Source: Syngnathus acus
Taxonomy: Eukaryota; Chordata; Actinopteri; Syngnathiformes; Syngnathidae
Direction: 5' to 3'
NCBI RefSeq assembly: GCF_901709675.1
Contig: NC_051096.1
Location: 6,909,001 to 6,973,000, forward strand
DNA length: 64,000 nucleotides
This document shows, piece by piece, positions 13,589 to 25,339 of this stretch (positions are counted from its first letter, which is position 1; the number at the start of each line of letters is the position of its first letter). The translations under genes and the position numbers were made by a program. The notes below the pieces were generated by a model that was not told where the DNA came from, did no database searches, and worked only from the letters and a program-made list of their open reading frames with translations.

Positions 13589-15094
13589 AAACTCCGACGC
13601 TGCTTACGTTGTGGTATGCTCATGACTGGAAAAGAAAAATGATAGCCTACATTATATTCATAGTCCAGTAGGTCTTAAATTCGGGACTATGAATAGGGAA
13701 AAAGCAGAAAAGATGTTTTTTTTTTTTTTTAAGTGCATACCTATAAAAAGGTATCTCATGTCTTCTGTGCATTTTCCAGTTCTCATCTCCATGAACATGC
13801 AAAAAAGTAATCCAACAGCATGTAGAGAGTCAGACACTACTTATTTCTGAAGAAAACTTTATTGGGCTTATTTTTAAAGAAATGCACAAATGAAATGTGG
13901 CCTTGGAAATACAAAAGTCAACTTGGAATGTCAGCTAATTATCTAACACACAAAAAAGTCAACAAAGGTAATACTAAAACTAGCAAGGAGCTAAATAGGT
14001 GTCATCAAAATAACATGCAATATATTAAGAAACAAAGAGTTAAAAGGTGAAAAACAAAAAGTCAAATATTGATGAGTTAGGTCCCTGAAATGTCATTTTT
14101 CTCTACAGTACATTAAGAAATCTAAAATGACGTCCTGAAAATATTATAAGACTGTCCCTTTAATTGATTCATGTCGGAAACAGTTCAGTCAACTAAAACA
14201 AACCAAAAAATCTTTTCACTTTGGGAAGGTTTAAGTTGTGAAGCAAAACAGGCAAATATGTCAAAAACAGCGTAGAAAAAAATATGTTCTGATTCTTAAA
14301 TTGCACTTGTGTGGTTTGAAGTCACTTTTCAGATTATTTCAAATGTTCCTTTCCATCAGTGTGCTTGACAGCATTGTTCACGAGCTATTTTCTGTAAGTG
14401 CACATTTCTTCAAGCTTATCAACTTCCAAGCAGTCGAAAACTACCCGCTATTTTTTTTAGTTGCGACATTGGCAACTCACAGCCTGTTGCTTTTCTTCAT
14501 TATGAGTAACATGTGACACAAAATATTTCAGGACATTGCTAACTGGTAAACTCAATTCACATAAAGAAGTTTTAGGGGCACATTAAAAATGAACAAGATT
14601 AGAAGAAAAATGATTTCATATTTATAGCCTACTCTGCTAAAATGAGAAAATTTGAATTAGTTCCTGATTAAAACAACCACAATGTAGCAGCCATCGTTGC
14701 GTTGTACCGACACCGTGAAAGAAGGCTGGTGTCGGTACTCGCCCATCCCGAGTGTGAACCGTTCAATGTGATTCCCAAATACTTTGGTTCATGCTGGTGT
14801 GCATATTTTTTACTAAATAAAAGATTGACACTTAAGCTGAATGAGTTTTCAGCTGACTTGGCAGTTTTGTGTCTGTATACATAATCTCCCCAAAGTACAA
14901 AGAAACGGTACAACTGCATTTTGACTTATCTTTTGCAACTCCACTATAGCGTAGAATTTAGAGCAAATGATTTTGAAGGGTTTTTACAGGAAACAGGTAA
15001 AACTGGAAAGGAAAAAAAAAAAAGTGTTGTTAAACTGATGATAAATTCTTTCTAACCAACTTTTCTTTTTTTTTTTTTTTCTTTCCCCCAAAGC
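13589..15094. other. Ly6/clic1 convergent spacer, mostly clic1 3' UTR
   Basis: The plus-strand Ly6 gene and minus-strand clic1 converge here. A minus-strand AATAAA (tttatt, 13858-13863) would give clic1 a 3' UTR of about 1.2 kb. Apart from the hairpin at 14704-14738, no coding or RNA feature is seen. Confidence 0.5.
14704..14738. repeat. Perfect 11-bp inverted repeat, 13-base loop
   Basis: GTACCGACACC at 14704-14714 and GGTGTCGGTAC at 14728-14738 are exact reverse complements. They lie in the probable clic1 3' UTR, so the transcript could fold a stable hairpin. It may be a small transposon remnant. Confidence 0.8.
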
Positions 15095-17510
15095 CTACTT
15101 GAGAACTTTAGCCACAGAAGCGTAAGCCATGTGGATCTCGTCATCAATCGGGCAGGTTGAGGCAAACTCGTCTCGGGCGTATGCTGAGTTCAGGTACCTC
15201 CAAAGGTTGGACAGAGACGGAGGGATGCTGAATTTTCGGTACTTTAAACACACAACCTAAAAAAAAAAAAATGTATTGTGTGAAAATTGTCTACTTTTTT
15301 CAAGCGAGGTGTGCGTGAGTGTGTGGTGTACATTTTGACTAAAAAGATCCCCAAAGCCTCGTTACCTTGACAATGTGGAGCTTTGGAAGCAGGTTGCAGT
15401 CAGCGAGTGTAAGTTGTTGTCCGTCGAGGAAGGGGCGGGACGAGGAAGTGACTTCATCGGAGCTATTTTGGTCAATTTCGTCAGGAAGTGGCGAGCCGAG
15501 GTAGTCGTCGAGTTTCTTCAGTGCTTTCAGAAGGCCTTTCTCGAGATCTGAACACAAGCGTATGAACGGAAGGTTTCTTCAAACACCCAGCCAGCAAATC
15601 TATCGCCTTTGACTCACTTTCATTGGTCTGAGGGTTGGAGTTCTTGATGTAAGCTGAGAACTTGGAGAAAACATCCATGCCTGCTGTGTTTGACTCGGGG
15701 TTACGCGCTGCCAGACGAGGATACCTGAAAAACAGAGAAAGCCCTCGTTTAAAGCACGCCTTTAAGAATTGCAAAATGTGTTTGACTACTTTGGGGGGCT
15801 GAGATTGTCCTCCAGGAACTCCTCGATCTTGTTGGTGTCCGTTTTCACCTCGGTGCCGTACAACAGGAAGGGCGGCTGGGCACCGGGAGCCAGGTCGTTC
15901 AAAATGTCCGGCTTCCTTTCGGTGGATGAGAAGAAGGAAGACGGACGGACGATATGATTAACAACGTGAGGAAGCAAATGTGTCCATCGTAAAATCCCAA
16001 AACAGATTCCCACCTCTTCATGTCCACGGTGGTAACGTCAAATGTGACTCCTTTAAGCCACAACACCATGAAGAGGCGCTGAGAGAAGGGACAGTTGCCG
16101 ATACTCTGGCCATCACTCCCTGCCTGGAAGACAAAATAAAAATGCTGCATTTAGTATCCCACAGGTGGTTTGAATGGGGAGCAGTCATTTCAAATTTGGT
16201 GTTATTTCTTAAGTGTTGTCCCATGGAAAAAAAAAAAAAAGATAAAATACACAAATGTAAGGAATTTTTACTCATTAGCGCCTCTAAGAGTTCGACGGGA
16301 GTATTCACTGAATGAGGAAGCGTATTTAGGGAAGGGCGGGTATTTGAAACTACTTGTTCTCTTTTTCTTCTTTTCAATAGTCATTCGAGATAGAGAAAAA
16401 AAAACACTACTATTCGAATTGTGTCTGCTTTGTAGTTTGCGCACACTTTTGGGGGGTTTGGTGCGCTTGTCTGGGATAAAAAAAAAAAAGAAAGAAGTGT
16501 GAAAAATATGCTACAACTTTTTTATCCTAAAGGCAATAGTCACAAAAACATGTCACAGGTATTTTACTTTGACACGGGAACTTTTGGATGGAACAATTAG
16601 TCAAATTGACACTGCAATGTAGTAGAATGCATTTTTCAAATAGCAACGGCTACAATATAGAAAGAAAAACATTTTGGTGACTTGGTAGGCATTTTTTAAA
16701 ATATCTTTTTAAATATATTTTCTTTTGTTGTCAAAATCATTCAGCCCTCCTGGAAAACCTTTTAAAATGTGAGCAAAATGTCTCCTTTCATCACTGATCC
16801 CTCGCCTGACAGGTTAAGTTTCCATTCGGTGAGAGCGTGCGTGTGACTGGTTGTCTGTTTTTGAGTGACTCCCAGTCCAGGGTGTTGCCCGCTTCTTGCC
16901 CAAAGTCCCAAAGCCTAGAAATACTTTTCCTCTTTAACATACTTTATCAGAGCTTAATTGACACCACAATATAATAAGTTACGCTATCTGAGACGTAAAC
17001 ACTCATCAAACTGCTTTTGGTTTCTATTTCCTCCCAAAAACTAAAATACTGAAATGGAGGTAAGCAAGTTAAAGTGGCAATTTTACTAAAATTACAACAG
17101 CATCTTTCTTCCATGGAGAGAGGGGGGGGGGAAAGTAGAGCACGTGTTCAAACAGAGGAAACATTATGGAAACTTGTGCGGAACATATTAGTGCACAACT
17201 TGTGAAACAAAGTGTCTCTTGGCATGCTAAATAGAGATTCAGGTCTGATGTTAATGTGCTTTTAATGAGATTAGTCGTTTATAAAGCCAGTGGGTCAACA
17301 GGCTTTCTGAGTGACATTGACACGCGCCTGCTACACGATAGAGCAACGTAAATATGACATTTAATGAGCGACAAATCGAATCACTGTCGCGTTACGTCAA
17401 ATTGACGCGGCCGACGCGCGTCACAGCGTGCGTGCGTGTTATTAGGGGGGGAAAAGTCTCCTCCTTACCTTCACAAAAAGTTCGACTTTGGGCGCACTTG
17501 TCTCGCTCAT
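15095..17510 (-). CDS. clic1: Chloride intracellular channel protein 1
   Basis: A glutathione-transferase-fold protein that is soluble but can insert into membranes under oxidising conditions. Six exons on the minus strand: ~17510-17468 ([14 protein letters not shown]), ~16120-16016, ~15917-15792, ~15725-15617, ~15547-15366 and 15256-15095. The first two join as [22 protein letters not shown]. This carries the redox-active Cys of the NCPFSQ motif. [74 protein letters not shown] and the tail [20 protein letters not shown] follow. The match to vertebrate CLIC1 is close from end to end, including its length of about 240 residues. The first intron (~1.3 kb) contains a repeat scrap at 16820-16915 and otherwise nothing I recognise. 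Confidence 0.95.
16820..16915. mobile_element. Interspersed repeat fragment (teleost LINE 3'-end type)
   Basis: The order 'gactggttgtctgttt ... cccagtccagggtgttgcccgcttcttgcccaaagtc' is a diverged copy of a motif series common in fish genomes. I recall that series as part of an L2/Maui-type LINE or a derived SINE. The family name is from memory. It lies in clic1 intron 1. Confidence 0.5.
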
Positions 17511-17539
17511 CGTTCCTTCCTGCCAGAGAAAACGTCAAA

Positions 17540-18712
17540 AATCTTTGAAAGTGTCGGCCAAGCGACACTATAAAAGCGGGGGAGAAGGATTTCGAAACCG
17601 GAGGAGAGCCAAGCCCATCTTCCGCTAACAAGCCCACAGAACGGATATGAAACAACGTGAAATAAACAAGAAAAGAAGTTCACAAAGTGTCAAAAACACA
17701 CGTCTCGCTTTTAAACGACTTTAAGAGGGGATTAAATGGTATTTCCGTGTGTGTTTGTCTACCTTAAAGTGCTGCTCGAAGCCGCTGACGCCTGTTGCTG
17801 CTGTTGCTAGTTTCCCCTCCCAGTGGTGCGTCCTCTCTTCGGGCAACGCACACGCACCGCTTCGACATTTCCTGGAGGCCACCGGCATCGGCAAACCTCA
17901 CCGCAGAATGGAAAAAAATAACAATGTAGTTATTTATAGAAGCCAGTTTAAGTCACGGCTCGGAAATGTAAATCGTTGTACCTTTCACGGCATTAAGTTT
18001 GTAACTCTAATCGGTTATCATCTGTGTAACATCAAATGTATATAAACCCTTTGAGTTCTAGTTGGCATAAAGTGCAAGTTGTAAAACAACCTCAAAATAA
18101 AAATAAAAAATTCAGTTAAAACACTTGCATTTACATTTTTAATGATTGGAAATGCCATAATCCTTTCCAGACCGTGAGAGGATAAAGAATCTGTTAATTT
18201 TGTTGTATCATCTATCTATACATTTACAAATTTAAATTAAAATCAAACTAATGATTGCCGCAAATTACTTACAACTGGAGCTGATCAGTGTTTCAAAGTA
18301 GGATTTAAACTAGGGTTTAGGGTTTCAAACTAGGGTTAGGGGTGTTAGTGGTTTTTGCGCTGGCCGTGGAGCAGCTCTACAACCTCTGCAGAGTCCTTGA
18401 GCCTCAAGGATCTAATTTTAAACCTCTTGAAAATTGTTTGCGAAAAAAAGTTATAATTTAATTTGAAAGTCTGTGCAGTCCAATGCCATTGATTGGAATG
18501 TTGTTGTAGTTTTAGCTAGGCTGATCTACAACTCCGGCACAGTAGACGGCGCTAATTCGCCTCAGACGCTCAATGCAAACCCCAAGAAAGAAGATGTAGG
18601 AAACGAAGAAGAATTGTGTACGTAAGCAAAGACGAGGGTGAAAAAACGTTACAAGGGTCACGAAAGGAAGCAACTTGTTGCCACTGCAGACACCGTGCTT
18701 TCAAAAAGAACG
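17540..18712. other. clic1 promoter side and clic1/zinc-finger intergenic DNA
   Basis: A divergent spacer between clic1 (minus) and the zinc-finger gene (plus). The clic1 5' flank (17390-17600) is CpG-rich. At 18309-18347 several GGGTTTAGGG/TAGGGTTAGGGG units resemble a short, decayed interstitial telomere-like tract. No coding signal is seen. Confidence 0.5.
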
Positions 18713-20217
18713 ATGCCGTCGTACGAGGAGCAACTTTGTCGAGTGAGAGAAGAGACCGATCGACAAAGACAACCCGTTACAGCCGGAACATCACGTGATC
18801 AAACCCGGAAATCAGGTCGGTAAACTTCCTGTTTATGTTTTTTTTTTAAACAACTTTATTGATACATTGACACTGACAAAGACCTAAATTACATGTATTT
18901 GAGTATGCAAGCAATAAACAAATAAAGTAAACGGTTATTTTTATGACAAGAAAAACTATATAATTGAAGAAATAAGGTGCATTTGAATCAAATTGGACGT
19001 TTAAATTTACACACAATAGAGCAGAGCCAATATAGAACATTTAAAATGCACTTATTTACAGCTCCATGGTGGGATGATTCATTTTGATTATAATGATTCC
19101 TTTTCATAATTTAAATTTTGTCAAACACTTGGAGAATCTCTTCCATATCCTATTGGACTTTTATTGTTCAAACTACGTTTGTCGTTGCTCATGTCCTGCA
19201 GATGTCCAGCAGGAGGAGGTTCCCACTGTGGAGCGAGAGGATGCACAGCTCCTCCATATTAAAGAGGAAGAAGAGGAAGCTGACATCAGCAAGTTGCCAC
19301 TGATCATTGTCGTCGTGAAGGACGAAGACGACCAACCACCCCATCCAAGCCGTAAAGGAGCACCGTCAGATGACCTTTTAGCTACACTGTCAGACAGCGA
19401 CGAGATGGAAGAACCTTTAAGGCGCGGCACAGACTGTCGAGATGACGACAAACTGCTGAATAGCTCAGAAAAGGACACAACTGTGAACGAGAAAACTTCC
19501 CAAACACACAGTAGACGATGTGCAAGTAAAGAACATTTCAGTTGCTCCGTTTGTGGTAAAAAAGCGACTAAAAAGTCCAACCTGGTAAAACACATGAAAA
19601 TACACACAGGAGAAAAGCACTTTTGTTGCTCAGTTTGCGGTAAAACATTCTTTCAAAAGGAAAATATGATCAAACATATGAGAACACACGTGGAAGAAAA
19701 ACCCTTTAGTTGCTCAACTTGTGGTAAAACATTCTCCAGAAAGGACTCGGTGAAGTCGCACATGAGAGTACACACGGGAGAAAAACCTTTCAACTGCTCA
19801 TTGTGTGATAAAAAATTCTCTCATAAGGAAAGTTTGGTTGCACACACGAGAACACACACAGGAGAAAAACCCTTTCGTTGCTCAGTTTGCAGAAAGGAGT
19901 TTTCAATGAAGTCAGATATGGTCATACATGTGAGAATACACACAGGCGAAAAGCCCTTCAGTTGCTCACTTTGCAATAAAACATTCATTCAAAGGGCAAA
20001 TATGATTAAACACATGAGAGTACATACAGGTGACAAGCCCTTTAGTTGCTCCATTTGTGCTAAAGCGTTTACTCAAAAGTCAGATATGGTTAGACACATG
20101 AGAATACACACGGGAGAAAAACCTTATAGTTGTTCAATTTGTTTTCGAGGTTTTGCTCATCGTGAAAGTTTAGCTGTACACATGCGGACACACGACAAAG
20201 GGACAAAAATGGCTTGA
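18713..20217 (+). CDS. C2H2 zinc-finger protein with eight fingers
   Basis: A probable nuclear sequence-specific DNA-binding protein. Exon 1 is 18713-18815 (MPSYEEQLCRVREETDRQRQ) and exon 2 is 19202-20217; the phase-1 junction makes Asp (G/AT). This short MxxYEEQLCR-type first exon joined to one large finger exon is typical of the expanded fish C2H2 family. An acidic region (KEEEEEADIS, VKDEDDQ) follows, then eight tandem fingers of the form C-x2-C-x12-H-x3-H. The linkers are mostly TGEKPF. All eight Cys2His2 sets are present. The first finger is KKATKKSNLVKHMKIH and the last FRGFAHRESLAVHMRTH. No KRAB, SCAN or BTB domain is seen. Such genes expand lineage-specifically, so no orthologue name is offered. 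It probably inserted between clic1 and the Ly6 cluster. Confidence 0.9.
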
Positions 20218-20968
20218 CAGCAATTCCCTGCAGTACTGGCGAATTGTAAATTCATGCAAATTATGGTTGATGCAGTGAACAAACAATTTTTTCCAAATAT
20301 TTATTTTCCCTCATACCGACACTAGAGGGCGGTATTGTCTGGGAAGAAAAGATTCTTTTTTTTTTCATGACATTTATTCTGTTTTTTATGGTCGACAAAT
20401 GAAACCCGATACATTTGTGTGCACCCCACGCAGAAAAGCGAGTTGTAAAATATATATTTGAGTTGAATCACTATTGTTAATCAAATCTTTCATTCATTGT
20501 TGTCCCAAATGAGATGCACTGATTCTTGAAGATGAAAGCGCAGCAATCCCAAAGTATTTATTACTCTTTTATATGTTGAATCAATGAGAAATACTAAAAT
20601 ATGCAGCTATTATTTTTGTCCACCATTGACACTGTAGTATCTGTGATGTTAAATGTGTGTGTTGCTTAAAAAGTCGGGCGGGCCTGGCTTGTTGACTGAT
20701 TTTAAGGTCAGCAAATGAGGGTATAGCGAGATTGGCTGTTGTTTGGTTAAACCAGTCTCTGTGTTGAGTGAGTCGAGGATAACGCTAGATCTTCACGATT
20801 CTTTTGTCCGATAAAGCAATTGAAAGTGTTTAAGCGTGTGTGCTTATCCTCCTTATTTTTTGGATAGAGAGAAAGCAAATCATACAAAGGATAAGCACAG
20901 TTAAAAAACAAAAAACAAAACGTAAGCAAGAATATAGCGAGTGCAAAGACAGAAGTGGCTTCAAGGTT
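20218..20968. other. Zinc-finger/Ly6 convergent spacer
   Basis: About 750 bases of 3' flank for the two convergent genes. AT-rich, with a 'cactagagggcgg' tag at about 20325 that is common in vertebrate repeat DNA. I see nothing else. Confidence 0.5.
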
Positions 20969-22002
20969 CTACATGACCCAAAGTGAGAAAATGCTGCCAC
21001 AGATGACCATTGCGATGGAGAGCTGGATGGATGTGGCACTGTTACATCCATCGGTGGTACAACAGGTAGTAGTTAGTGAGAATTCAAAAGGGAGGTTAAC
21101 TCCGATGGTGTCTTCACTGAATGTTTGGTTGCACAACAATGGGGATAGGCAGCCCGTAATTATTATGGGGTCCTCCGATCTCTCACCAAATTCTGAAACA
21201 GGCATTACATAAAGAAAAAAAAAAAATCAATGACTGAATTTCGACAGTTGCTTTCCAATTAACCTGCAAGTGGATGTTAAATCTGTTGTCCAATCAGATT
21301 TCAAAATCCCCCCCTTTTACCAATTTCTTCTCAAATATCTTTGGAATCTGATATAATCCAAATGAAAAAAAAAAGAAGTCTCTTTACCGAGTAGGCCACG
21401 GAAGCACTGATCGTTTGCAGAAGCACATGTGACATCTTCCCCCGACGAACATCGGTCCACTGTATCAATGGGGCACTCACGGCAGTCCAGGCCGTGTCCT
21501 ATTCAATGAGAAACATGGAAGAAAAAGTATTTAGGTCCAAAAGGATTGTGCTCTTATAGGTGTCCGTCATTTTTGCATCTGATATGTCTCGCCAAAAAGT
21601 TCTGGTTTTGTTTTGTCTTGTCTTGTCAACATGCAGTTTGGCAAATTCAATTCATGTGGCTTAAAAAAAAGGTTTTGGAATAGCCATTTACACAGCCAAA
21701 TCATTTGAATTAGTATGTCTGAACTCTGAAATAAATACAACTATTAACTAGTATACAAATATACTTAATTGTACAGTATGAATGTTTAAAATCTTTGGTG
21801 TTCCTAGCAAGGCTGAGGCTAATTCGATTTTTATAGAAGGTGATACAGAAGATACAATCTTTTTTTTTTAAATCATTCTAAAAAAAAAAAAAAAGAAGAT
21901 AAGCGAGCATCAACACTAACTACTTTCTTTGTCAGTTACTATCAGCTTACCAAGTGCTACAATAGTAGCCAGGAGAATTGCTGTTTTCCCAAAATTAGTC
22001 AT
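20969..22002 (-). CDS. Ly6/uPAR-domain protein, tandem copy 1
   Basis: Three exons on the minus strand with phase-1 introns: 22002-~21951, ~21498-21387 and ~21193-20969. The signal peptide is MTNFGKTAILLATIVA. The LU domain opens LDCRECPIDTVDRC and contains EDVTCASANDQCFRG, TGCLSPLLCN and the hallmark TCCTTDGCNS. The hydrophobic tail (MVICGSIFSLWVM) fits GPI attachment. There is one N-glycosylation sequon, NQT. It is a cell-surface protein of unknown ligand. The signal-peptide exon is nearly identical to that of the next gene, showing recent duplication, while the mature domain differs greatly. Confidence 0.85.
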
Positions 22003-22139
22003 GGTGTTCCCGTGATAGTCACAAGATGGATGGGCAGTAGTTAAATGGGTTCTGAATTTGACAAAGAGATGGTTTATATACTCTTTTGATAAGGCCACCA
22101 GCCAAAACACATTCACAAAAAAACGTGGCACTTCAGGTT

Positions 22140-22879
22140 TCACCAACTAATATGAAAGTGAAATACAAAATAGTTGTAGAGGGAGCGGGGTTAAAACAAA
22201 ACGTTTTTCAGTTCAACCAAGTTGCTTGGGAGAGAATCCAGGATAAACAAACACACAAACAAATATGTGTCTCTTCAAGTTTTCAGCGTCTATCATTAAG
22301 AACTGAAGATAATTAAAATTAAAAAAAACGATGCCATCTTTTTGTTGGCAGCCTGCTGCATGACCTCTGCTATCTCACCTTTTTATGGTTATTTAATGTT
22401 CAGTGTACATCATGTGGACTCATTGTTGCAATGTCAGACTTTTGCAGATGGTAAGGCACTGACAGAGTCAAATTTTAGATTTTGGAATAGAAAAATTAAT
22501 TTACCCTCTAACTATACAAGAGTGTGTTTTTGGAAGAAAAAATACTCATATACCAGTCAGTATTTTTATTAGAACCTGATTTATTTGGAGTTTTATAGCA
22601 CACAGTATAACATGTACACCCCATTGTAGATTTTTTGTGCACACCAAATAGAAAAGCAGAGCTGCACTTTATTTATTTCTCAGTCAACACTTATCTTGAT
22701 AATTAAGGTTTATGTATTTTCTTTGTTGTGCAAAATGTAATTGCTGCAGGATCAGTTCATTGAAATATTATTTTCCCAATACCTTTGAACAATTGAAAGC
22801 GTGGGTTGATGGGGAATGAAGAGGCAAAGAGTGCAAAAAAGGAAAGACCTGGTTTGTATCATAAAATATATCAAGGGCC
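22140..22879. other. Spacer between Ly6 copies 1 and 2
   Basis: AT-rich, with no supported gene. Its upstream end would hold the copy 1 promoter; no clear TATA or CpG feature is seen. Confidence 0.5.
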
Positions 22880-23482
22880 TTACATGGCCCATAGTAAAAA
22901 AATGGCTACGCAGACGGCCATTGTCAAGGAGAGCTGGACAGATGCGGCATTGTTACACAGGTCAGTGTTACAACACTCGAGCGTAGCGGCAAAAGAATTT
23001 TCGAGGACGCTCCCATTCACCACAGGACCGCACTGGGTTGATTCCGTGCAGCCGCGGAAACACAAGCTGATTGAGCCCGATTCACCACCATTGAAATCTG
23101 AAATAAGCATTACAGAATACATTGATCAAATAGAGTAAACCACATTAAAAAAAGCAAAAAACAAAATTAGAATACAAATAAATAATAAATCTGCTTACCT
23201 AGACTTCCACGATAGCAGCTTTGGGTTGCATTATCACAAGTGATGTCCCTGCCAAACAGACATGTGTCTAATATGGTAATGGGGCACCGGCGGCAGGTCA
23301 GGCAGTGAGCTGTTCAGTGATAAAAAAAAAAGAAAGAGTCGTCAAGAGTTTCTTTGGTATTTTTATGTAGTTACCCTCATATTGTAGGTGGTTGTTGGCC
23401 AAAGAACAAAAGACAAAATATTCATGTTGTAAAAAGATGTCTGTGTCACACTTTAAGATTGGTTGCTTGCTTGATTAATTAC

Positions 23483-23518
<36 letters not shown>

Positions 23519-23830
23519 GAAAAGACGCAAGAGCACCAAGAGAGAATACAAATGAGTCAAGAATCAAACCCAGAACATTGTCATTTTTATATCTGGGTTG
23601 ATAATCTGAAGAATGGAGCTGTTCATCGCCTACAACCCGCCTCATACACTGAAATGTGTTACTACATTTTTAAATGGGCAATTCAGGGTCATTCATCCTT
23701 TTTGACATAAGGTGGAATACAAAAGAAGGCTAAATTCGCATTAGCCGCTTTACCTCTCAGTTCCTATCAACTTACCAGCTGCTACAATCGTAGCCAGGAG
23801 AATTGCTGTTTTCCAAAAGTTGTTCATCAT
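22880..23830 (-). CDS. Ly6/uPAR-domain protein, tandem copy 2
   Basis: Three exons on the minus strand: 23830-~23776, ~23309-23200 and ~23100-22880. The start has two consecutive ATGs (MMNNFWKTAILLATIVAAG). The LU domain begins LTCRRCPITILDTC and continues DITCDNATQSCYRG, FRGCTESTQCG and ECCNTDLCNN, ending in a hydrophobic tail (MAVCVAIFLLWAM) that fits a GPI signal. Sequons NAT and NGS are present. The signal peptide shares KTAILLATIVA with copy 1; the ectodomain is much more diverged. Intron 1 holds a GATT microsatellite. Confidence 0.85.
23484..23517. repeat. (GATT)n microsatellite
   Basis: About eight uninterrupted GATT units in intron 1 of Ly6 copy 2. Confidence 0.9.
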
Positions 23831-23879
23831 GATATACCTGTGGTTACAAGGACGGCGAAAACCAAAATAATCATTTCGG

Positions 23880-24485
23880 GTCACGCTAAACTTAAGGTAG
23901 AAAAATGAGCAACCACTTTACAAGTCAATCTAAGTTGCACGTCAGCAAAAATGTGACCCTTCAGGTTTCTGTACTTGTCATCAGTATGAATGCAAAATTC
24001 TCAGTCACTCCCACTTGTAGTTTGTTATGCAAGTTGTTATGACTACACCAAATAAAAATACAAACCAATTAAGAGCAGTCTGGCCTTGATTTATGCAACA
24101 TTCCGTGTGATAACGCATTTTTAATATAAAACATAGTTTCAGTTCGTTTTTATTTCCTGGCCGAGCCTATTGCAATTGAGATGGCGTACACCCTAGACGA
24201 ATTGTCAGCCAATCACAGTTCTTCAAGATTAGGATTTGAATTGCAATCACCATATCTATTGAATGTTTTTATTTTCACATCATGGATTTCAGTTCTGACA
24301 TTTGAATAAAGGATAAATAAAAAAACGTGAGGTTTACGAGCTCAATGTTTCCCTAAAACATTTCATTGATCGATTATAATGTCAACAGTACAATAGTCCT
24401 ATACTGTATTTTTTTTTGGTAAGCTTACAACGTCCGAGGATTTTTCCCACGGTTAGTGCTACACTATCATAATTGAGTGGCTGCA
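23880..24485. other. Spacer between Ly6 copies 2 and 3
   Basis: About 600 bases of AT-rich DNA with no supported feature. Confidence 0.5.
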
Positions 24486-25233
24486 TCACAACAAGCTTCC
24501 CCACGCCGAGGCCAGGACGGCGGCCCCGATGGCGGCGGCGAGCGTCATCCTGGCCGACGGGGCTCCGCTCGTCTGGACCGGGTTGCACCCATCCGTAGAG
24601 CAGCAGTCCACTCTGGCTTCAAAGGCCACGCCCAGCAGAGTGGCGTTGGTGGTCATGTTGCAGCTGGCCTCCTCGATGCAACCCTGCGTGTTGAAGCCCA
24701 CCGAGGACGAGATGGAAGCGAAAGCTGGCGGGGAGCCAAAGGTCACGCTTGAGTGATGCTGTGGGTGGATGGCGATTTATAACCTCAAAAAAAAAAAAGG
24801 ACTTACTTGCTTTTCCTGTGAAGCACTGAGAGGTGTTGGTGGTACACTCTACATTGGTGGAGGACAGACAGAAACCCAGCAAACCAAAGGAGCACTGGTT
24901 GCATGTGAGGGACTCCACTGGAACAAATTAAATGTTTTAAGTCATCAAATAGGATATTGAGTTGCGACTCCAGGATGTGCACATTTGATCATTTGCCCGT
25001 CATCTCTGCTTTCACAGTATTCTAACCCACCTTATAAAATTCTCATTAGCAAAAAATTTGTAAGCAATATCAATAAAATAAAATGTAAAAAAAAAATCTA
25101 AATAACTTAATTTGCTTTATTTTTTAAATGCATTCTGAGGAATTAAATTATAAATATTTAGACAAAATGGTATCTTCTTACCAAGCATGAAGCATGCAAG
25201 TGCTGAGATGACTCCGATAAGAATCCTGCCCAT
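24486..25233 (-). CDS. Ly6/uPAR-domain protein, tandem copy 3
   Basis: Three exons on the minus strand: 25233-~25182, ~24918-24806 and 24724-24486. Frame forces the last acceptor to GCCAG/CTTTCGC at 24725, because the CACAG site 24 bases upstream would shift frame and lose the cysteines. The product starts MGRILIGVISALACFML. The LU domain runs ESLTCNQCSFGLLGFC, NVECTTNTSQCFTGK, TQGCIEEASCNM and DCCSTDGCNP, then a GPI-type tail (AAAIGAAVLASAWGSLL). Sequons NTS, NMT and NAT are seen. The third exon is markedly GC-rich compared with its flanks and with copies 1 and 2. It is closest in plan to copy 4 (GKA-type exon junction). Ligand unknown. Confidence 0.82.
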
Positions 25234-25339
25234 CTTTGCCGTGTTCTTGGTTAAGGCCTCACAAAATCCTTTCCAATGGTCTTCAGTCACCTTCTCAGGT
25301 GTCAAGTGGGAAAAGTGATCAACCTGTTTGAGAGAAGGG

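Noticed and set aside
18309-18347. Interstitial telomeric repeat
   Set aside because: Only a few imperfect TAGGGTT-like units; too short and mixed to call a fusion scar.
18790-18800. TCACGTGA palindromic E-box (perfect CLEAR core)
   Set aside because: It lies inside the coding part of exon 1 of the zinc-finger gene and is explained by codons for Ser-Arg-Asp; no lysosomal gene is adjacent.
24619-24918. Read-through frame across Ly6 copy 3 exon 2 and intron
   Set aside because: It crosses a good donor site and loses the LU-domain cysteines; the spliced frame restores them.
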